Shown: in pieces, positions 55,292 to 64,000 of the stretch | How the letters are laid out: the number at the start of each line of letters is the position of its first letter | Position numbering within the stretch: position 1 is the first letter of the stretch | Origin: Gottfriedia luciferensis | GTDB lineage: Bacteria; Bacillota; Bacilli; Bacillales; Bacillaceae_G | NCBI RefSeq assembly: GCF_001712755.1 | Contig: NZ_MDKC01000012.1 | Coordinates: 1-64,000, forward strand | Reading direction: 5' to 3' | Length of the DNA: 64,000 nt | Notes under the pieces: generated by a model | Databases searched by the model: none | Told to the model about the DNA's origin: nothing | The model's input: the letters and a program-made list of their open reading frames with translations, nothing else | Program-made: the position numbers and the translations under genes

Positions 55292-56986
55292 ATGCATAAA
55301 TTCAAGGTAGGTTCGAATGGTGAAGTGGAGACTACCTTGCGAGGTGCCGAATTATTAGGTGTGCCAATGCTTAATAAAGGAGTTGCATTTACTCAAGAGG
55401 AACGAAAAGAATTAGGTTTAACAGGATTATTACCGCCAGCTGTACTGACGCTGGAGGAGCAAGCTAAACGTGCTTACGCGCAATTCTCGTCACAACCTAC
55501 TGATTTGCATAAAAATGTTGCATTATCAGCTTTACATGATCGTAATGAAACGTTATTTTATCGAGTACTAACTGATCACTTACCAGAAATGCTTCCTGTT
55601 GTTTATACACCAACAGTTGGTTTAGCGATTCAACGTTATAGTAATGAATATAGAAGACCTCGTGGTTTGTATTTATCGATTAATGAAGAAGATGGTATCG
55701 AACAAGCATTTGATAATTATGGCGCAAATGCAGATGAAATTGATTTAATCGTTATTACTGACGGTGAAGGAATATTAGGAATTGGTGACTGGGGAGTTGG
55801 AGGTATTAATATCGCAATCGGTAAATTAGCGGTATATACAGCTGCGGCAGGTATTGATCCAGCACGAGTATTACCAGTCATTTTAGATGTCGGTACTGAT
55901 CGCGAAGAGCTACTAGATAATCCATTTTATGTTGGAAACAGACATCCTCGCGTTCGCGATAGCCGATATGATGCGTTTATTGATAAGTTTGTAACGACTG
56001 CAGTCGAAAAATTCCCAAATGCATTACTTCATTGGGAGGATTTTAGCTCTAAAAATGCGCGAAACATTTTAGATAGGTATCGTCACCAAGTTTGTACTTT
56101 CAATGATGATATTCAAGGTACAGGAGCTGTATCACTTGCAGCTGTGCTAGCGGCAGTGAATGCATCTGGTATTCCATTAAGTGAACATCGTGTAGTTGTA
56201 TTCGGTGCAGGAGCAGCAGGTATTGGAATAGCAGATCAAGTACGTGATGCAATGGTACGTGAAGGCCTTTCATTCGAATTAGCAAACCGCAGATTCTGGT
56301 GTATTGACAGAAATGGATTGCTTGCAGAGGATATGGAAGGGTTGTTCGACTTCCAACAACCATATGCACGCCCTATCGAGGAAAATAATTCAGGTGCAAG
56401 CCTAGCAGAAGTTGTAAGCCAAGTTCATCCTACGATCTTAATTGGTACTTCAACTGTTGCCGGTGCTTTCACAGAAGAGATTGTAAGAGATATGGCAGCA
56501 CATGTTGAAAGACCTGTAATTTTACCGATGTCCAATCCTACACCACTTGCAGAAGCAAAGCCTTCTGATTTAATCAAGTGGACTGAAGGAAGAGCATTGG
56601 TAGCAACAGGAAGTCCTTTTGCTCCAGTAACATATAACAAAACGGTTTATGTAATTGGTCAATCAAATAACGCTCTTATTTTCCCAGGCTTAGGACTTGG
56701 AACAAATGTTTCACGCGCAAGTATTATTACTGATGGAATGTTTGCAGCGGCAGCAGAAGCTGTAGCGGAAATGATCGATGTAAGTAAATTAGGTGCACCA
56801 TTACTACCTCAAATTGAGAATCTACGTACTATTTCAGAAGTAGTTGCGATTGAAGTAGCAAAAGCAGCAGTTGCTGACGGGGTAGCTCGAGTTGTACACG
56901 ACGATATTGAGCAAGCTGTACGTAACGCTATGTGGGAGCCTGCATATCGACCTATTAAAGCTACTAAAGAATTGGTCACTATATAA
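55292..56986 (+). CDS. maeA: NAD-dependent malic enzyme
   Basis: 564 aa. Decarboxylates malate oxidatively to pyruvate. Active-site blocks VVYTPTVG and [14 protein letters not shown], the [15 protein letters not shown] block, and the NAD-binding [13 protein letters not shown] are intact. Resembles B. subtilis MaeA (YwkA). In this neighbourhood it would take the fumarate-derived malate from aspartate breakdown to pyruvate. Flanked by terminators on both sides, so it is its own transcription unit. Confidence 0.94.
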   Translation: MHKFKVGSNGEVETTLRGAELLGVPMLNKGVAFTQEERKELGLTGLLPPAVLTLEEQAKRAYAQFSSQPTDLHKNVALSALHDRNETLFYRVLTDHLPEMLPVVYTPTVGLAIQRYSNEYRRPRGLYLSINEEDGIEQAFDNYGANADEIDLIVITDGEGILGIGDWGVGGINIAIGKLAVYTAAAGIDPARVLPVILDVGTDREELLDNPFYVGNRHPRVRDSRYDAFIDKFVTTAVEKFPNALLHWEDFSSKNARNILDRYRHQVCTFNDDIQGTGAVSLAAVLAAVNASGIPLSEHRVVVFGAGAAGIGIADQVRDAMVREGLSFELANRRFWCIDRNGLLAEDMEGLFDFQQPYARPIEENNSGASLAEVVSQVHPTILIGTSTVAGAFTEEIVRDMAAHVERPVILPMSNPTPLAEAKPSDLIKWTEGRALVATGSPFAPVTYNKTVYVIGQSNNALIFPGLGLGTNVSRASIITDGMFAAAAEAVAEMIDVSKLGAPLLPQIENLRTISEVVAIEVAKAAVADGVARVVHDDIEQAVRNAMWEPAYRPIKATKELVTI

Positions 56987-56991
56987 AAATA

Positions 56992-57028
56992 AAAAATACA
57001 GCTTGTTTCATCAAGCTGTATTTTCTTA
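56992..57028 (+). terminator. Terminator after maeA
   Basis: Stem AAAATACAGCTTG / CAAGCTGTATTTT with a 6-nt loop, ending in TTTTCTT. Confidence 0.9.
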
Positions 57029-57055
57029 TGAAATTTAGTAGTATGGAGGATCATT

Positions 57056-58414
57056 GTGTTAATAACAACAAGACGATATACTAGTAGCAAAAATCAGGAA
57101 GTGGCGGATTTGAAATCTAAAGGATTGCAAGGTAAAGATTTCTGGATTGTTATTGCACTTATGGTTATTGTTCCGATAGCCGGTGAACTAAACTTTCATC
57201 CATTTGATAATATATTTCGTGTTAGTTTTGGAACCCCAATTTTTTTCTTTTCTTTATTGTATTTTAGGAATTATCATTCTGTTCTAATAGGGCTGTTAAT
57301 AGGCATATCTGTTTTTGTATTCCGTGTTGGACTAGATTGGTTAGTATTGACAGATTTTAATTTTGCTTCATCCTTTTCGGTCAGATTTCCTACTTTTTTA
57401 TATTATTTTTCATTTTCCGTTTTCTTTTATTTATTAAAAGTAAATCAGTTTCAGCACCCTTTGCTAATAGGAATTTTCGGTATTACGATTGAGATCACTT
57501 CTAGTTTAATCGAATTAATACTGCAACTTTATGGAATGGGATCTTCACTTACTGTGGATGAGTTAAACAAAATTATTATTATTGCGGTGTTTAGAAGTTT
57601 TTTTGTATTAGCATTTATCAATATGATGAAGCTTTACGAACTAAAACTGAAGGAATCACAAACTCGTAAAGAGAATGAAAATATGCTTATGCATTTATCC
57701 AATTTGTACGTAGAGTCTGTTTATTTGAAAAAAACATTACAAAATGCCGAAACAATAACAAAAGAATCCTACAATTTATATCGAGACATGAGTAAGTACA
57801 AACAAGATTTAGGCGTTCCAATCGAAAAATGGGGTAGCAAATCTTTAAGAATTGCAGGAGAGGTTCATGAAATAAAAAAGGATAACCAAAGAATTTTCGC
57901 TGGACTTTCTAAACTAATTACTAGTGAAAGTTTGCCTGAATATATGAGTGTAAATGATTTAGTCACAATGGTTATACGAATTAATCAAAAATATGCAGGC
58001 ATGCTAGGAAAAAAAATTGAGTTTGTTTCTCATATAAAAGGAGAACATCCGCACTATCATATTTATCTAATGCTATCATTTATTAATAACTTAGTTGCGA
58101 ACGCAGTTGAAGCTATAGAGCTTAAAGGGAGAATTCTCTTATCAATAGAAAAAGCTGAAGATTGGATTGAATGTAAGGTTATTGATAATGGACCTGGAGT
58201 TCCTTCAAAAAATATGAAGCTTATTTTTAAACCTGGGTTTACGTCTAAATATAGCGATGATGGAACCCCTTCTACAGGAATTGGTTTATCCTATATCAAA
58301 GAAATGGCAGAAGAACTGGGAGGAGAAGTTATTCTCAATCAAAAAGAGAGTGAATGTATTTTTACGATCCGACTACCAATCGGAGCTCTCGTCTTAGAAA
58401 GGATGAATTTATGA
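57056..58414 (+). CDS. glnK: GlnK-type sensor histidine kinase
   Basis: 452 aa. The first ~210 residues contain about six membrane segments; no large extracellular domain is visible. The probable phospho-accepting His is H271 in GEVHEIKKDNQ. The ATPase domain has the N box NNLVANAVEAI, DNGPGVP and STGIGLSYIKE. It is paired with a GlnL-type regulator, so the B. subtilis GlnK (YcbA) role, sensing glutamine or a related amino acid, is the best guess. GTG start six bases after GGAGG. Overlaps glnL by four bases. Confidence 0.85.
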   Translation: MLITTRRYTSSKNQEVADLKSKGLQGKDFWIVIALMVIVPIAGELNFHPFDNIFRVSFGTPIFFFSLLYFRNYHSVLIGLLIGISVFVFRVGLDWLVLTDFNFASSFSVRFPTFLYYFSFSVFFYLLKVNQFQHPLLIGIFGITIEITSSLIELILQLYGMGSSLTVDELNKIIIIAVFRSFFVLAFINMMKLYELKLKESQTRKENENMLMHLSNLYVESVYLKKTLQNAETITKESYNLYRDMSKYKQDLGVPIEKWGSKSLRIAGEVHEIKKDNQRIFAGLSKLITSESLPEYMSVNDLVTMVIRINQKYAGMLGKKIEFVSHIKGEHPHYHIYLMLSFINNLVANAVEAIELKGRILLSIEKAEDWIECKVIDNGPGVPSKNMKLIFKPGFTSKYSDDGTPSTGIGLSYIKEMAEELGGEVILNQKESECIFTIRLPIGALVLERMNL

Positions 58415-59343
58415 ACTTTTATATCACAGATGATGATGAAGTCTTTCGATCGATGTTATCACAAATCATAGAGGATGAAGAGTTAGGTGAAGTGGTTGGT
58501 GAGGCGGAAGACGGCTTTTTTTTAGATACAAATACACTCGAAATAAATCATGTTGATATATTATTTATTGATCTATTAATGCCTCTTCAGGACGGTATAG
58601 AAACAATACGGAGAATGGGATCTTCATTCAAAGGGAAAATTATTATGATTTCTCAAGTGGAGTCGAAAGAATTGATCGGAGAAGCTTATTCTCTTGGTAT
58701 CGAATATTACATTACTAAGCCGTTGAACAAAATTGAAGTGATATCGGTTGTTAGAAAGGTCTTGGAGCGAATTCGACTTGAGCGATCGATTCTTGATATT
58801 CAAAAGTCATTAAGTAATGTTTTTGATGTAAATTCAATCAATCAACATAATCCAGTATCTGATAAAAAGAAAATTACAGATTGGGGACAAGTTCTATTAT
58901 CAGAACTTGGCATAGCTGGAGAAAATGGGAGCAAGGACTTGCTTGATATGCTCAATTACCTCTATGAATATGAAACGAATTTGGGCTTAGAGGCAGGGTT
59001 TCCTACATTAAAGGATATATACACTCACATCAGTTTGAAAAAGCTAGGGATTGTAAATTCTCCAGAAGACGTTGAGCGGGAAAGGAAATCATCAGAACAA
59101 CGAGTTCGTAGGGCAATTTATCAATCTTTAAACCATATGGCATCAATAGGACTGACAGATTTTGCGAACCCTAAATTTGAAAATTATGCTTCAAAGTTTT
59201 TTGATTTTGAAACAGTTCGTCAAAGAATGAGTGAATTGAAGCAAGTATCCTTGGCTTCATCAACGCATACTCGCATTAATGCAAAGAAATTTATACAAGT
59301 TTTATACTTTGAATCGAAACAACTTTTAGTTGAAAGATATTAA
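58411..59343 (+). CDS. glnL: GlnL-type response regulator
   Basis: 310 aa (314 in B. subtilis GlnL/YcbB). Receiver domain: acidic D7-D9, phospho-acceptor D54 in LFIDLLMP and K103 in ITKPLNK. The C-terminal YcbB-type DNA-binding domain contains SEQRVRRAIYQSLNHMASIG and FANPKFENYASKFFDF. In B. subtilis GlnL activates glutamine utilisation genes. Here the only matching operator in the window is upstream of gltT-aspA. ATGA overlap with the kinase; a longer frame from 58354 lies inside it and is rejected. Confidence 0.9.
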   Translation: MNFYITDDDEVFRSMLSQIIEDEELGEVVGEAEDGFFLDTNTLEINHVDILFIDLLMPLQDGIETIRRMGSSFKGKIIMISQVESKELIGEAYSLGIEYYITKPLNKIEVISVVRKVLERIRLERSILDIQKSLSNVFDVNSINQHNPVSDKKKITDWGQVLLSELGIAGENGSKDLLDMLNYLYEYETNLGLEAGFPTLKDIYTHISLKKLGIVNSPEDVERERKSSEQRVRRAIYQSLNHMASIGLTDFANPKFENYASKFFDFETVRQRMSELKQVSLASSTHTRINAKKFIQVLYFESKQLLVERY

Positions 59344-59360
59344 TAATAAAATTTTATCTG

Positions 59361-59388
59361 GCCCTCAAACGCTTTTGAGGGCTTTTTT
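59361..59388 (+). terminator. Terminator after glnL
   Basis: Perfect 9-bp stem GCCCTCAAA / TTTGAGGGC with a 4-nt loop and T-run. Confidence 0.95.
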
Positions 59389-59564
59389 GTATATGATTAC
59401 TTTCTGGAATAAACTAAATAGTATACTCATATTCTAAAATGATTAAAAATTAAAAAATTCTAATAATTCATTCTTGAATTGTAGCATAGAAGAGTTTTAA
59501 AAGAATAAAATAATATACCTTAATAAATTATACCTATGGCCATCTAGGTTAGGGGTGATGTACA

Positions 59565-60890
59565 TTGGGCTTAATCGACTGGATAATGGGTAAAATGAAT
59601 TTTCAATCAAGTACTAGTTCTTTTGAGTTATTAAATGATGAAGGGGATGGCCAATTAACATTAGGCGATACATTATTTAAGAATGATGTGATCAGGGCAT
59701 GTATTAGACCTAAAGCTAATGCAATTGGAAAACTAAAAGTAACGCATGTTAGAGAAAATAATAGAGAATGCAAGATTAACCCTGATCCATGGATTTATAA
59801 TGTACTGCAAGAGCCAAATCCATTTATGTCTAGGCAATTACTTTTAGAGAAAATGGTAACTCAGCTTGACCTAAATAGTAATGCGTTCGCATTTATAAAG
59901 CGAAATGATTTTGGCTATCCTACCGCTATTTTTCCTATTCCTTGCACGAAGGTTGAAGTGCTCGAAAATAATCAAGGTTTGATCTTATTAAAATTCACAT
60001 TCAAAACTAAAAATGTACTAATTTTACCTTATAGCGATATCATTCATTTAAGAAAAGATTTTAATAGTAATGATCTATTTGGAACGCCCCCATATGATCC
60101 TTTACTTCCTTTATTAGAAGTGATTGATTCAGTAGATGACAGTATCGTCAATAATGTAAGTAACAATCGTTTTATGAATTGGTTATTAAACTTTAAGGAA
60201 GTACTAGATCAAGATGATCTGATTAAGAATACGAATGAGTTTGTAAACAATTATATGAAATATACAGGAGATGGTGTAAAAGCAGGTTTTTCGGAGCCAA
60301 CTTACACTTTACAACAAGTACCCGCAAGTAACTATGCACCAGAGCCCCAAAGAACTAATGATGCAATTAGACGAATCCTTATGTTTTTTAATACGAATGA
60401 AAACATAGTACAGAGTACATTTAACGAGGACCAATGGAATGCGTATAATGAAGCCGTAATTAATCCATTAGTCATCCAGCTGAATAATGAATTTACACGT
60501 AAATTCTTTACTCCAGCGGAGCGAAAAAATGGTAATCGGATCGTTTTTGAAGCATCTAACTTAGAATTTGCATCAATTGCAACAAAATTAGCATTTTCAA
60601 TTATGGTAGAACGAGCTTCCTTAACTCCTAATGAATGGCGTTCCTTAATGGGAATCGGACCAATCCAAAGAGGAGATGTTCCACTGCTAAAAACGGATAC
60701 TGCTCCAATCGATCAGAAAGAAAGAGATAGAGAATTTGAGTTGCGCGTTGAAAGAGAAAAGAAACGCGAAGAAGAAATTGAAAAATGCAGACAAGAGTGT
60801 TTAGAAGAATGTAAACAATTTAAAGAGTTTTGTATGGAACAACAGAAGAAACTGTTAGAAAAACCAGAAACAGACGATAAAAATAGTTAA
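59565..60890 (+). CDS. Orphan phage portal protein (HK97-like)
   Basis: 441 aa, full length for HK97-type portals, which form the DNA entry ring of tailed phages. Recognisable blocks: early ACIRPKANAIGKLKV, PWIYNVLQEPNPFMS, LLPYSDIIHLRKDF-like segment, FGTPPYDPLLPLLE, and the region FFNTNENIVQSTFNEDQWNAYNE. The last 50 residues are a charged, Cys-rich coiled coil. TTG start after AGGGGTGAT. No terminase, protease, capsid or integrase gene is near; terminators flank it. It may be a phage relic or a domesticated gene. Confidence 0.82.
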   Translation: MGLIDWIMGKMNFQSSTSSFELLNDEGDGQLTLGDTLFKNDVIRACIRPKANAIGKLKVTHVRENNRECKINPDPWIYNVLQEPNPFMSRQLLLEKMVTQLDLNSNAFAFIKRNDFGYPTAIFPIPCTKVEVLENNQGLILLKFTFKTKNVLILPYSDIIHLRKDFNSNDLFGTPPYDPLLPLLEVIDSVDDSIVNNVSNNRFMNWLLNFKEVLDQDDLIKNTNEFVNNYMKYTGDGVKAGFSEPTYTLQQVPASNYAPEPQRTNDAIRRILMFFNTNENIVQSTFNEDQWNAYNEAVINPLVIQLNNEFTRKFFTPAERKNGNRIVFEASNLEFASIATKLAFSIMVERASLTPNEWRSLMGIGPIQRGDVPLLKTDTAPIDQKERDREFELRVEREKKREEEIEKCRQECLEECKQFKEFCMEQQKKLLEKPETDDKNS

Positions 60891-60903
60891 TTAGATAAAA
60901 TAG

Positions 60904-60939
60904 AGCTATTAACTAATTATTAGTTAGGCTTTTTTTTTT
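60904..60939 (+). terminator. Terminator after the portal gene
   Basis: AACTAAT / ATTAGTT stem extended by AGC / GCT, followed by a ten-base T-run. Confidence 0.82.
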
Positions 60940-61053
60940 CAATTAGAAAGTTGGCATAGGTTAGATAGATAGGATACTTGTCCGAACACTTTTTCCATTG
61001 GTTCATATAGTAAAGTAAAAGCTAATATTAAACCAATTTATGGAGTTGTTTAT

Positions 61054-62322
61054 ATGTTTGAAAAAGATGCGATTATTACCCTATTAGGTAGTTCTGGCGG
61101 AGTGGCAAAGGCAGTGCTTTCTATATTTAATAAAGCGGCAAAAGATCCAAATGATCCGCTCCAACAGATAATAAAAAATGCCAGGTTTCATTTAATTGAT
61201 TTGAAACAGAAAGATTTAACCTATTTTGAAAGGATTATTCCTAACCTAATAGAAAACGTTACATTTCATGAAATGAATGTTAATAATATTGATTTAATGA
61301 AAAAACATCTCATAGAGAGTAATACAGTTATTGTAGTTGATGTTTCTAGAGCGGATTCTGTTGAAATGTTGCGCTGCTGTAATGAGTTTGGTGTGAAATA
61401 TGTCAACACTGCTTTAGAAAGTGAAATAGTAGATGAGGATGAAAGCATTAGTTCTGGGTTCCCACTTAAAGAACGCTTACGTATCTTCGAGGAAAATAAA
61501 CGAAAGTTTAAAAATACTACAGCAATTATTGGTTCAGGAATGAATCCTGGGATTGTGCAATGGATGGCAATCGATTTAATGAACCAATTCCCTTTCGAAA
61601 AACCTCTTGCATGTTACATTGTTGAACATGATAATTCTTTTTATGAAAACCCTTCAATCGCTCAAAAAGAAACAATTTACACCACATGGTCCCCAGATTG
61701 CTTCCTAGAAGAGGCAGTCACAAGCTTTCCTATGTTTGTTAAACAAAATATTCCCATCTTCTTGTATGATGATGTTTATTCTGTTGAGTTTAAAGTAACA
61801 TTGGGGGAAAAAGTCTTTTATGGTTGTCTTATGCCACATGAAGAAGTATTTATTATTGGCAAATTGTTCAACTTAGAAAGCGGTTTTGTGTATCGTGTTA
61901 ATGAGCATACAACAAATCTAATTAGAAATAATTTAAAAAACACTGACGAAATATTGGGTTTTGATAAAAAGCTTCTAGATCCTTCAACAGCTCCATTAGT
62001 AGGAGAGGACGTAGTTGGAGTTTTACTTGTGTACGAAGATAAAGAGCGCTATATCTATAATGTGATGAACAATAAAGATTCATTCACTAATTACGGTACA
62101 AATGCAACCTACCTTCAAGTCGCTTGCGGAGTTTATGCAGGAGTTGCAAGTTTATTTTTGGATTCTGTAGCAAAAGGTGCCTACTTTGTAGATGAGTTAG
62201 TATTAAATACAAATAGTAATTATGGACAGTATTTAAAATATCATATGCCTCAGTTTGTATATGGAGAAAATGAAAAAAGTGATGGATTACTTTTACAAAG
62301 AATGAAAACATTCGATCATTAA
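61054..62322 (+). CDS. Saccharopine dehydrogenase / homospermidine synthase-like protein
   Basis: 422 aa. An N-terminal Rossmann-type fold opens with ITLLGSSGGVAKAV (glycines 12-16), and an internal GSGMNPGIVQWMA block resembles the NPG region of homospermidine synthases. The overall layout suggests an NAD(P)-dependent oxidoreductase of the saccharopine dehydrogenase superfamily. Substrate is unknown and no polyamine or lysine gene is nearby. Terminators on both sides make it monocistronic. It might be a homospermidine synthase, but key residues were not checked. Confidence 0.65.
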   Translation: MFEKDAIITLLGSSGGVAKAVLSIFNKAAKDPNDPLQQIIKNARFHLIDLKQKDLTYFERIIPNLIENVTFHEMNVNNIDLMKKHLIESNTVIVVDVSRADSVEMLRCCNEFGVKYVNTALESEIVDEDESISSGFPLKERLRIFEENKRKFKNTTAIIGSGMNPGIVQWMAIDLMNQFPFEKPLACYIVEHDNSFYENPSIAQKETIYTTWSPDCFLEEAVTSFPMFVKQNIPIFLYDDVYSVEFKVTLGEKVFYGCLMPHEEVFIIGKLFNLESGFVYRVNEHTTNLIRNNLKNTDEILGFDKKLLDPSTAPLVGEDVVGVLLVYEDKERYIYNVMNNKDSFTNYGTNATYLQVACGVYAGVASLFLDSVAKGAYFVDELVLNTNSNYGQYLKYHMPQFVYGENEKSDGLLLQRMKTFDH

Positions 62323-62329
62323 AAATGCG

Positions 62330-62370
62330 AAAGAGGGTAGGAAGTTTTTTAAAGACCCCTCTTTTTATTT
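62330..62370 (+). terminator. Terminator after the oxidoreductase-like gene
   Basis: AAAGAGGG pairs with CCCTCTTT (one bulged C), followed by TTTTATTTTATTT. Confidence 0.8.
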
Positions 62371-62533
62371 TATTTAACTACGAGTAAACCATTTAAGTCT
62401 TGAAAATTTTCTATTATATAAAATCTTTGTTTTTTGTGAAAATTACTATTTTTTTATGGAAGAAATTAAGTATGTAGTTTTTGAATGAAGCACACCTTTT
62501 CGTCTTAGACTATGGCTACGGGGAGGTTTCATC

Positions 62534-62965
62534 ATGAATCTTATAACAAATTTCCGAGAAAAAAGAAGAGCAAAGCAAATTAAATTTGAAAAGAGTTTAT
62601 TAAAAGAACTAAAAATAATGCAATTAAAAGCCCAATTAAAGGATTCGTTTTCCTACTGTATAGACGCAGACATTAACCAAAGAAAAGCAAGAGAGGATTA
62701 CTGTTTCGAGTTAGCGGTAGAAACATATTTATTGGGTGCAAGATATAGCCGTTTTGGTTTTTATGGTGAACCAATTGAGAATGTTAAAAGAAGATCAGCT
62801 AAAGAATCTGAATGGTTAGCTTATTTATTTTATTCTTCTGTATTTGGTCGTAAGGATGATATTCAAACAGAACCGTTTGACCGATGTAAATCTTTTTTAA
62901 ATAATTGGTGGTTAGATGGATATGTAAAAGGAGAAAGAAGACATAGACTTCGTTTATCAAAGTAA
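62534..62965 (+). CDS. ybaK: YbaK, DUF2521 family protein
   Basis: 143 aa, comparable to B. subtilis YbaK (about 147 aa). Function unknown. N-terminal basic helix; conserved-looking blocks ARYSRFGFYGEP, SEWLAYLFYSSVFGR and the C-terminal NNWWLDGYVKGERRHRLRL. GGGGAGG upstream of the ATG. It precedes cwlD as in B. subtilis, where the two are probably co-transcribed. Confidence 0.88.
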   Translation: MNLITNFREKRRAKQIKFEKSLLKELKIMQLKAQLKDSFSYCIDADINQRKAREDYCFELAVETYLLGARYSRFGFYGEPIENVKRRSAKESEWLAYLFYSSVFGRKDDIQTEPFDRCKSFLNNWWLDGYVKGERRHRLRLSK

Positions 62966-63023
62966 GTCATATTCTTCCTAGTTGTCCCATATATTTTTTA
63001 TAGGACAATCAGGGGGAGAAAAA

Positions 63024-63734
63024 ATGAAAAGATGGCACTTAATCGTTATCATTGTAACCTTTGTTTTTTTGATTTTGAGTATACCTTTATTACAAAAAAC
63101 TTCAAAGACATGGAATTTTAGAGGACTTCCTCTAGATGGAAAAGTGATTGTGTTGGATGCTGGGCATGGTGGACCAGATGGAGGTGCTTCAGGTGGAGAT
63201 GTTATTGAAAAAGTTGTTGCTCTGTCAATAACAAACAAACTGAGGGATTATTTACAAGGTCAAGGCGCAACGGTTATTATGACAAGAGATGGAGATTACG
63301 ATCTAGCAGAGGATGGAATGAAAGGATATAGTAGAAGAAAAAGCGTTGATTTAAGGAAAAGGGTAGAAATTATTAATGGATCGGACGCAGACCTATACAT
63401 ATCAATTCATTTAAATTCCTTACCAAGAACATCTTCAAAAGGTGCACAAACATTCTATTATGGTTCATTAATTGAAAATGAGCGATTTGCAAAATACGTC
63501 CAAGCAGAGCTAAGGGAAAGTCTAAATAATACTCATCGATTAGCGAAAATTATTAATCATGTTTATTTGATGAAATATTCCAAAGTACCAGGTGCGCTTG
63601 TAGAAGTTGGCTTTTTATCAAATTATGAAGAAACTCAGCAGTTAAGAGATGAAGAATATCAAGATAAACTTGCTGCAGCTATATATAGAGGGGTTATTAG
63701 ATATTATACAGATAAAAATGAACCGCCGAATTAA
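63024..63734 (+). CDS. cwlD: CwlD, germination-specific N-acetylmuramoyl-L-alanine amidase
   Basis: 236 aa. CwlD removes peptide side chains from muramic acid, a step toward muramic-delta-lactam in the spore cortex. An N-terminal membrane anchor (about 6-24) is followed by an Amidase_3 domain: zinc ligands H48 (DAGHGG), E62 and H129 (SIHLNS), catalytic E194 (EVGFLSN). AGGGGGAG five bases before the ATG sets the start; the in-frame codon at 62982 is rejected. Its last 15 bases, through the stop, recur at 63903 in the following duplication. Confidence 0.95.
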   Translation: MKRWHLIVIIVTFVFLILSIPLLQKTSKTWNFRGLPLDGKVIVLDAGHGGPDGGASGGDVIEKVVALSITNKLRDYLQGQGATVIMTRDGDYDLAEDGMKGYSRRKSVDLRKRVEIINGSDADLYISIHLNSLPRTSSKGAQTFYYGSLIENERFAKYVQAELRESLNNTHRLAKIINHVYLMKYSKVPGALVEVGFLSNYEETQQLRDEEYQDKLAAAIYRGVIRYYTDKNEPPN

Positions 63735-63816
63735 TCGGTGTTTCAAACTATTGGCAAACGCTCGCTTTCTTCGTTACTTCGTCTGCTTACGGTGCTCATT
63801 ACCGTTTAAGGTAACT
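63720..63816. repeat. Direct repeat, copy A (includes the cwlD 3' end)
   Basis: About 97 bp starting at GAACCGCCGAATTAATCGG and ending GTTTAAGGTAACT, repeated at 63903-64000 with few mismatches. Period about 183 bp. It contains the cwlD stop codon. Confidence 0.85.
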
Positions 63817-63871
63817 CCGCTCCGCACAGACTTCGTGCCTCGAAAGACAAACGTTTTCAATTAGTTTGAAA
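63741..63871. repeat. Fold-back repeat with terminal inverted repeats
   Basis: 131 bp. Ends are TTTCAAACTA (63741-63750) and TAGTTTGAAA (63862-63871); the first 20 bases match the complement of the last 20 at 17 positions. Inside, GTCTG/CAGAC, TTTCTTCG/CGAAAG and CGGT/ACCG pair in nested order. No coding capacity. Confidence 0.7.
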
Positions 63872-63882
63872 ATCATATTTTT
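63854..63882 (+). terminator. Possible cwlD terminator at the repeat end
   Basis: TTTTCAA / TTGAAAA stem with 5-nt loop, then TCATATTTTTT. Weak, A/T only. Confidence 0.4.
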
Positions 63883-63902
63883 TGGGCTTCGTCTACGATA
63901 AG

Positions 63903-64000
63903 GAACCGCCGAATTAATCGGTGTTTCAAACTATCGGCAAAACGCTCGCTTTCTTCGTTACTTTGGCTGTTTACAGTGCTCATTACCGTTTAAGGTAACT
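63903..64000. repeat. Direct repeat, copy B (cut by the window end)
   Basis: Second copy of the 63720-63816 unit with the left terminal repeat TTTCAAACTA at 63924-63933. The remainder is beyond the window. Confidence 0.8.

Noticed and set aside
59389-60990. Prophage or integrated element around the portal gene
   Set aside because: No integrase, terminase, capsid gene, tRNA att site or flanking direct repeat could be seen; only the portal gene supports phage origin.

Overview
The window is a low-GC Firmicutes chromosome segment, almost certainly from an endospore-forming Bacillaceae member. Gene order (5S rRNA, ctsR-mcsA-mcsB-clpC, radA-disA, sigH, secE-nusG, rpoBC, str/S10/spc/alpha ribosomal clusters, ecfA1-ecfA2-ecfT-truA, rplM-rpsI, ybaK-cwlD) follows the Bacillus subtilis origin-proximal region, and protein sequences are close to it. 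cwlD (spore-cortex amidase) and sigH support a sporulating organism. The genus cannot be fixed from the sequence alone. Every gene is on the plus strand.

Layout. 30-145: 5S rRNA closing an rRNA operon. 487-5216: the CtsR-controlled class III heat-shock operon, ending in a terminator. 5300-11576: radA, disA, yacL, ispD, ispF, gltX. 11628-15645: a cysteine T-box, then cysE, cysS, mrnC, rlmB, rae1. 15650-20196: sigH, rpmG, secE, nusG and the L11/L1/L10/L12 genes, with leader RNAs. 20261-33143: rsmC, rpoB, rpoC, rpsL, rpsG, fusA, tuf. 33275-47662: a long ribosomal-protein superoperon from rpsJ to rplQ, including secY, adk, infA and rpoA. 47666-52017: ECF transporter module, truA, and rplM-rpsI with an L13 leader.

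52018-64000 is the accessory part. It holds a glutamate/aspartate symporter gene and aspA behind a probable GlnL operator and a perfect cre site, then an NAD-type malic enzyme and a GlnK-GlnL-type two-component system. Together these look like an acidic amino-acid catabolic module: uptake, deamination of aspartate to fumarate, and decarboxylation of malate to pyruvate. After it come an isolated HK97-type phage portal gene with no other phage gene, a saccharopine-dehydrogenase/homospermidine-synthase-like gene, and then the conserved ybaK and cwlD. The window ends in a fold-back repeat with 10-bp terminal inverted repeats, followed by the start of a second copy; a diverged relative lies between aspA and the malic enzyme gene.

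Compared with B. subtilis, the L7Ae-like gene (ybxF) between rpoC and rpsL, and map plus the small KOW gene between adk and infA, are absent. In the second gap there is a promoter-like element and a foldable leader. Several hairpins without U-tracts interrupt the ribosomal operons and are candidates for RNA-level control or processing.
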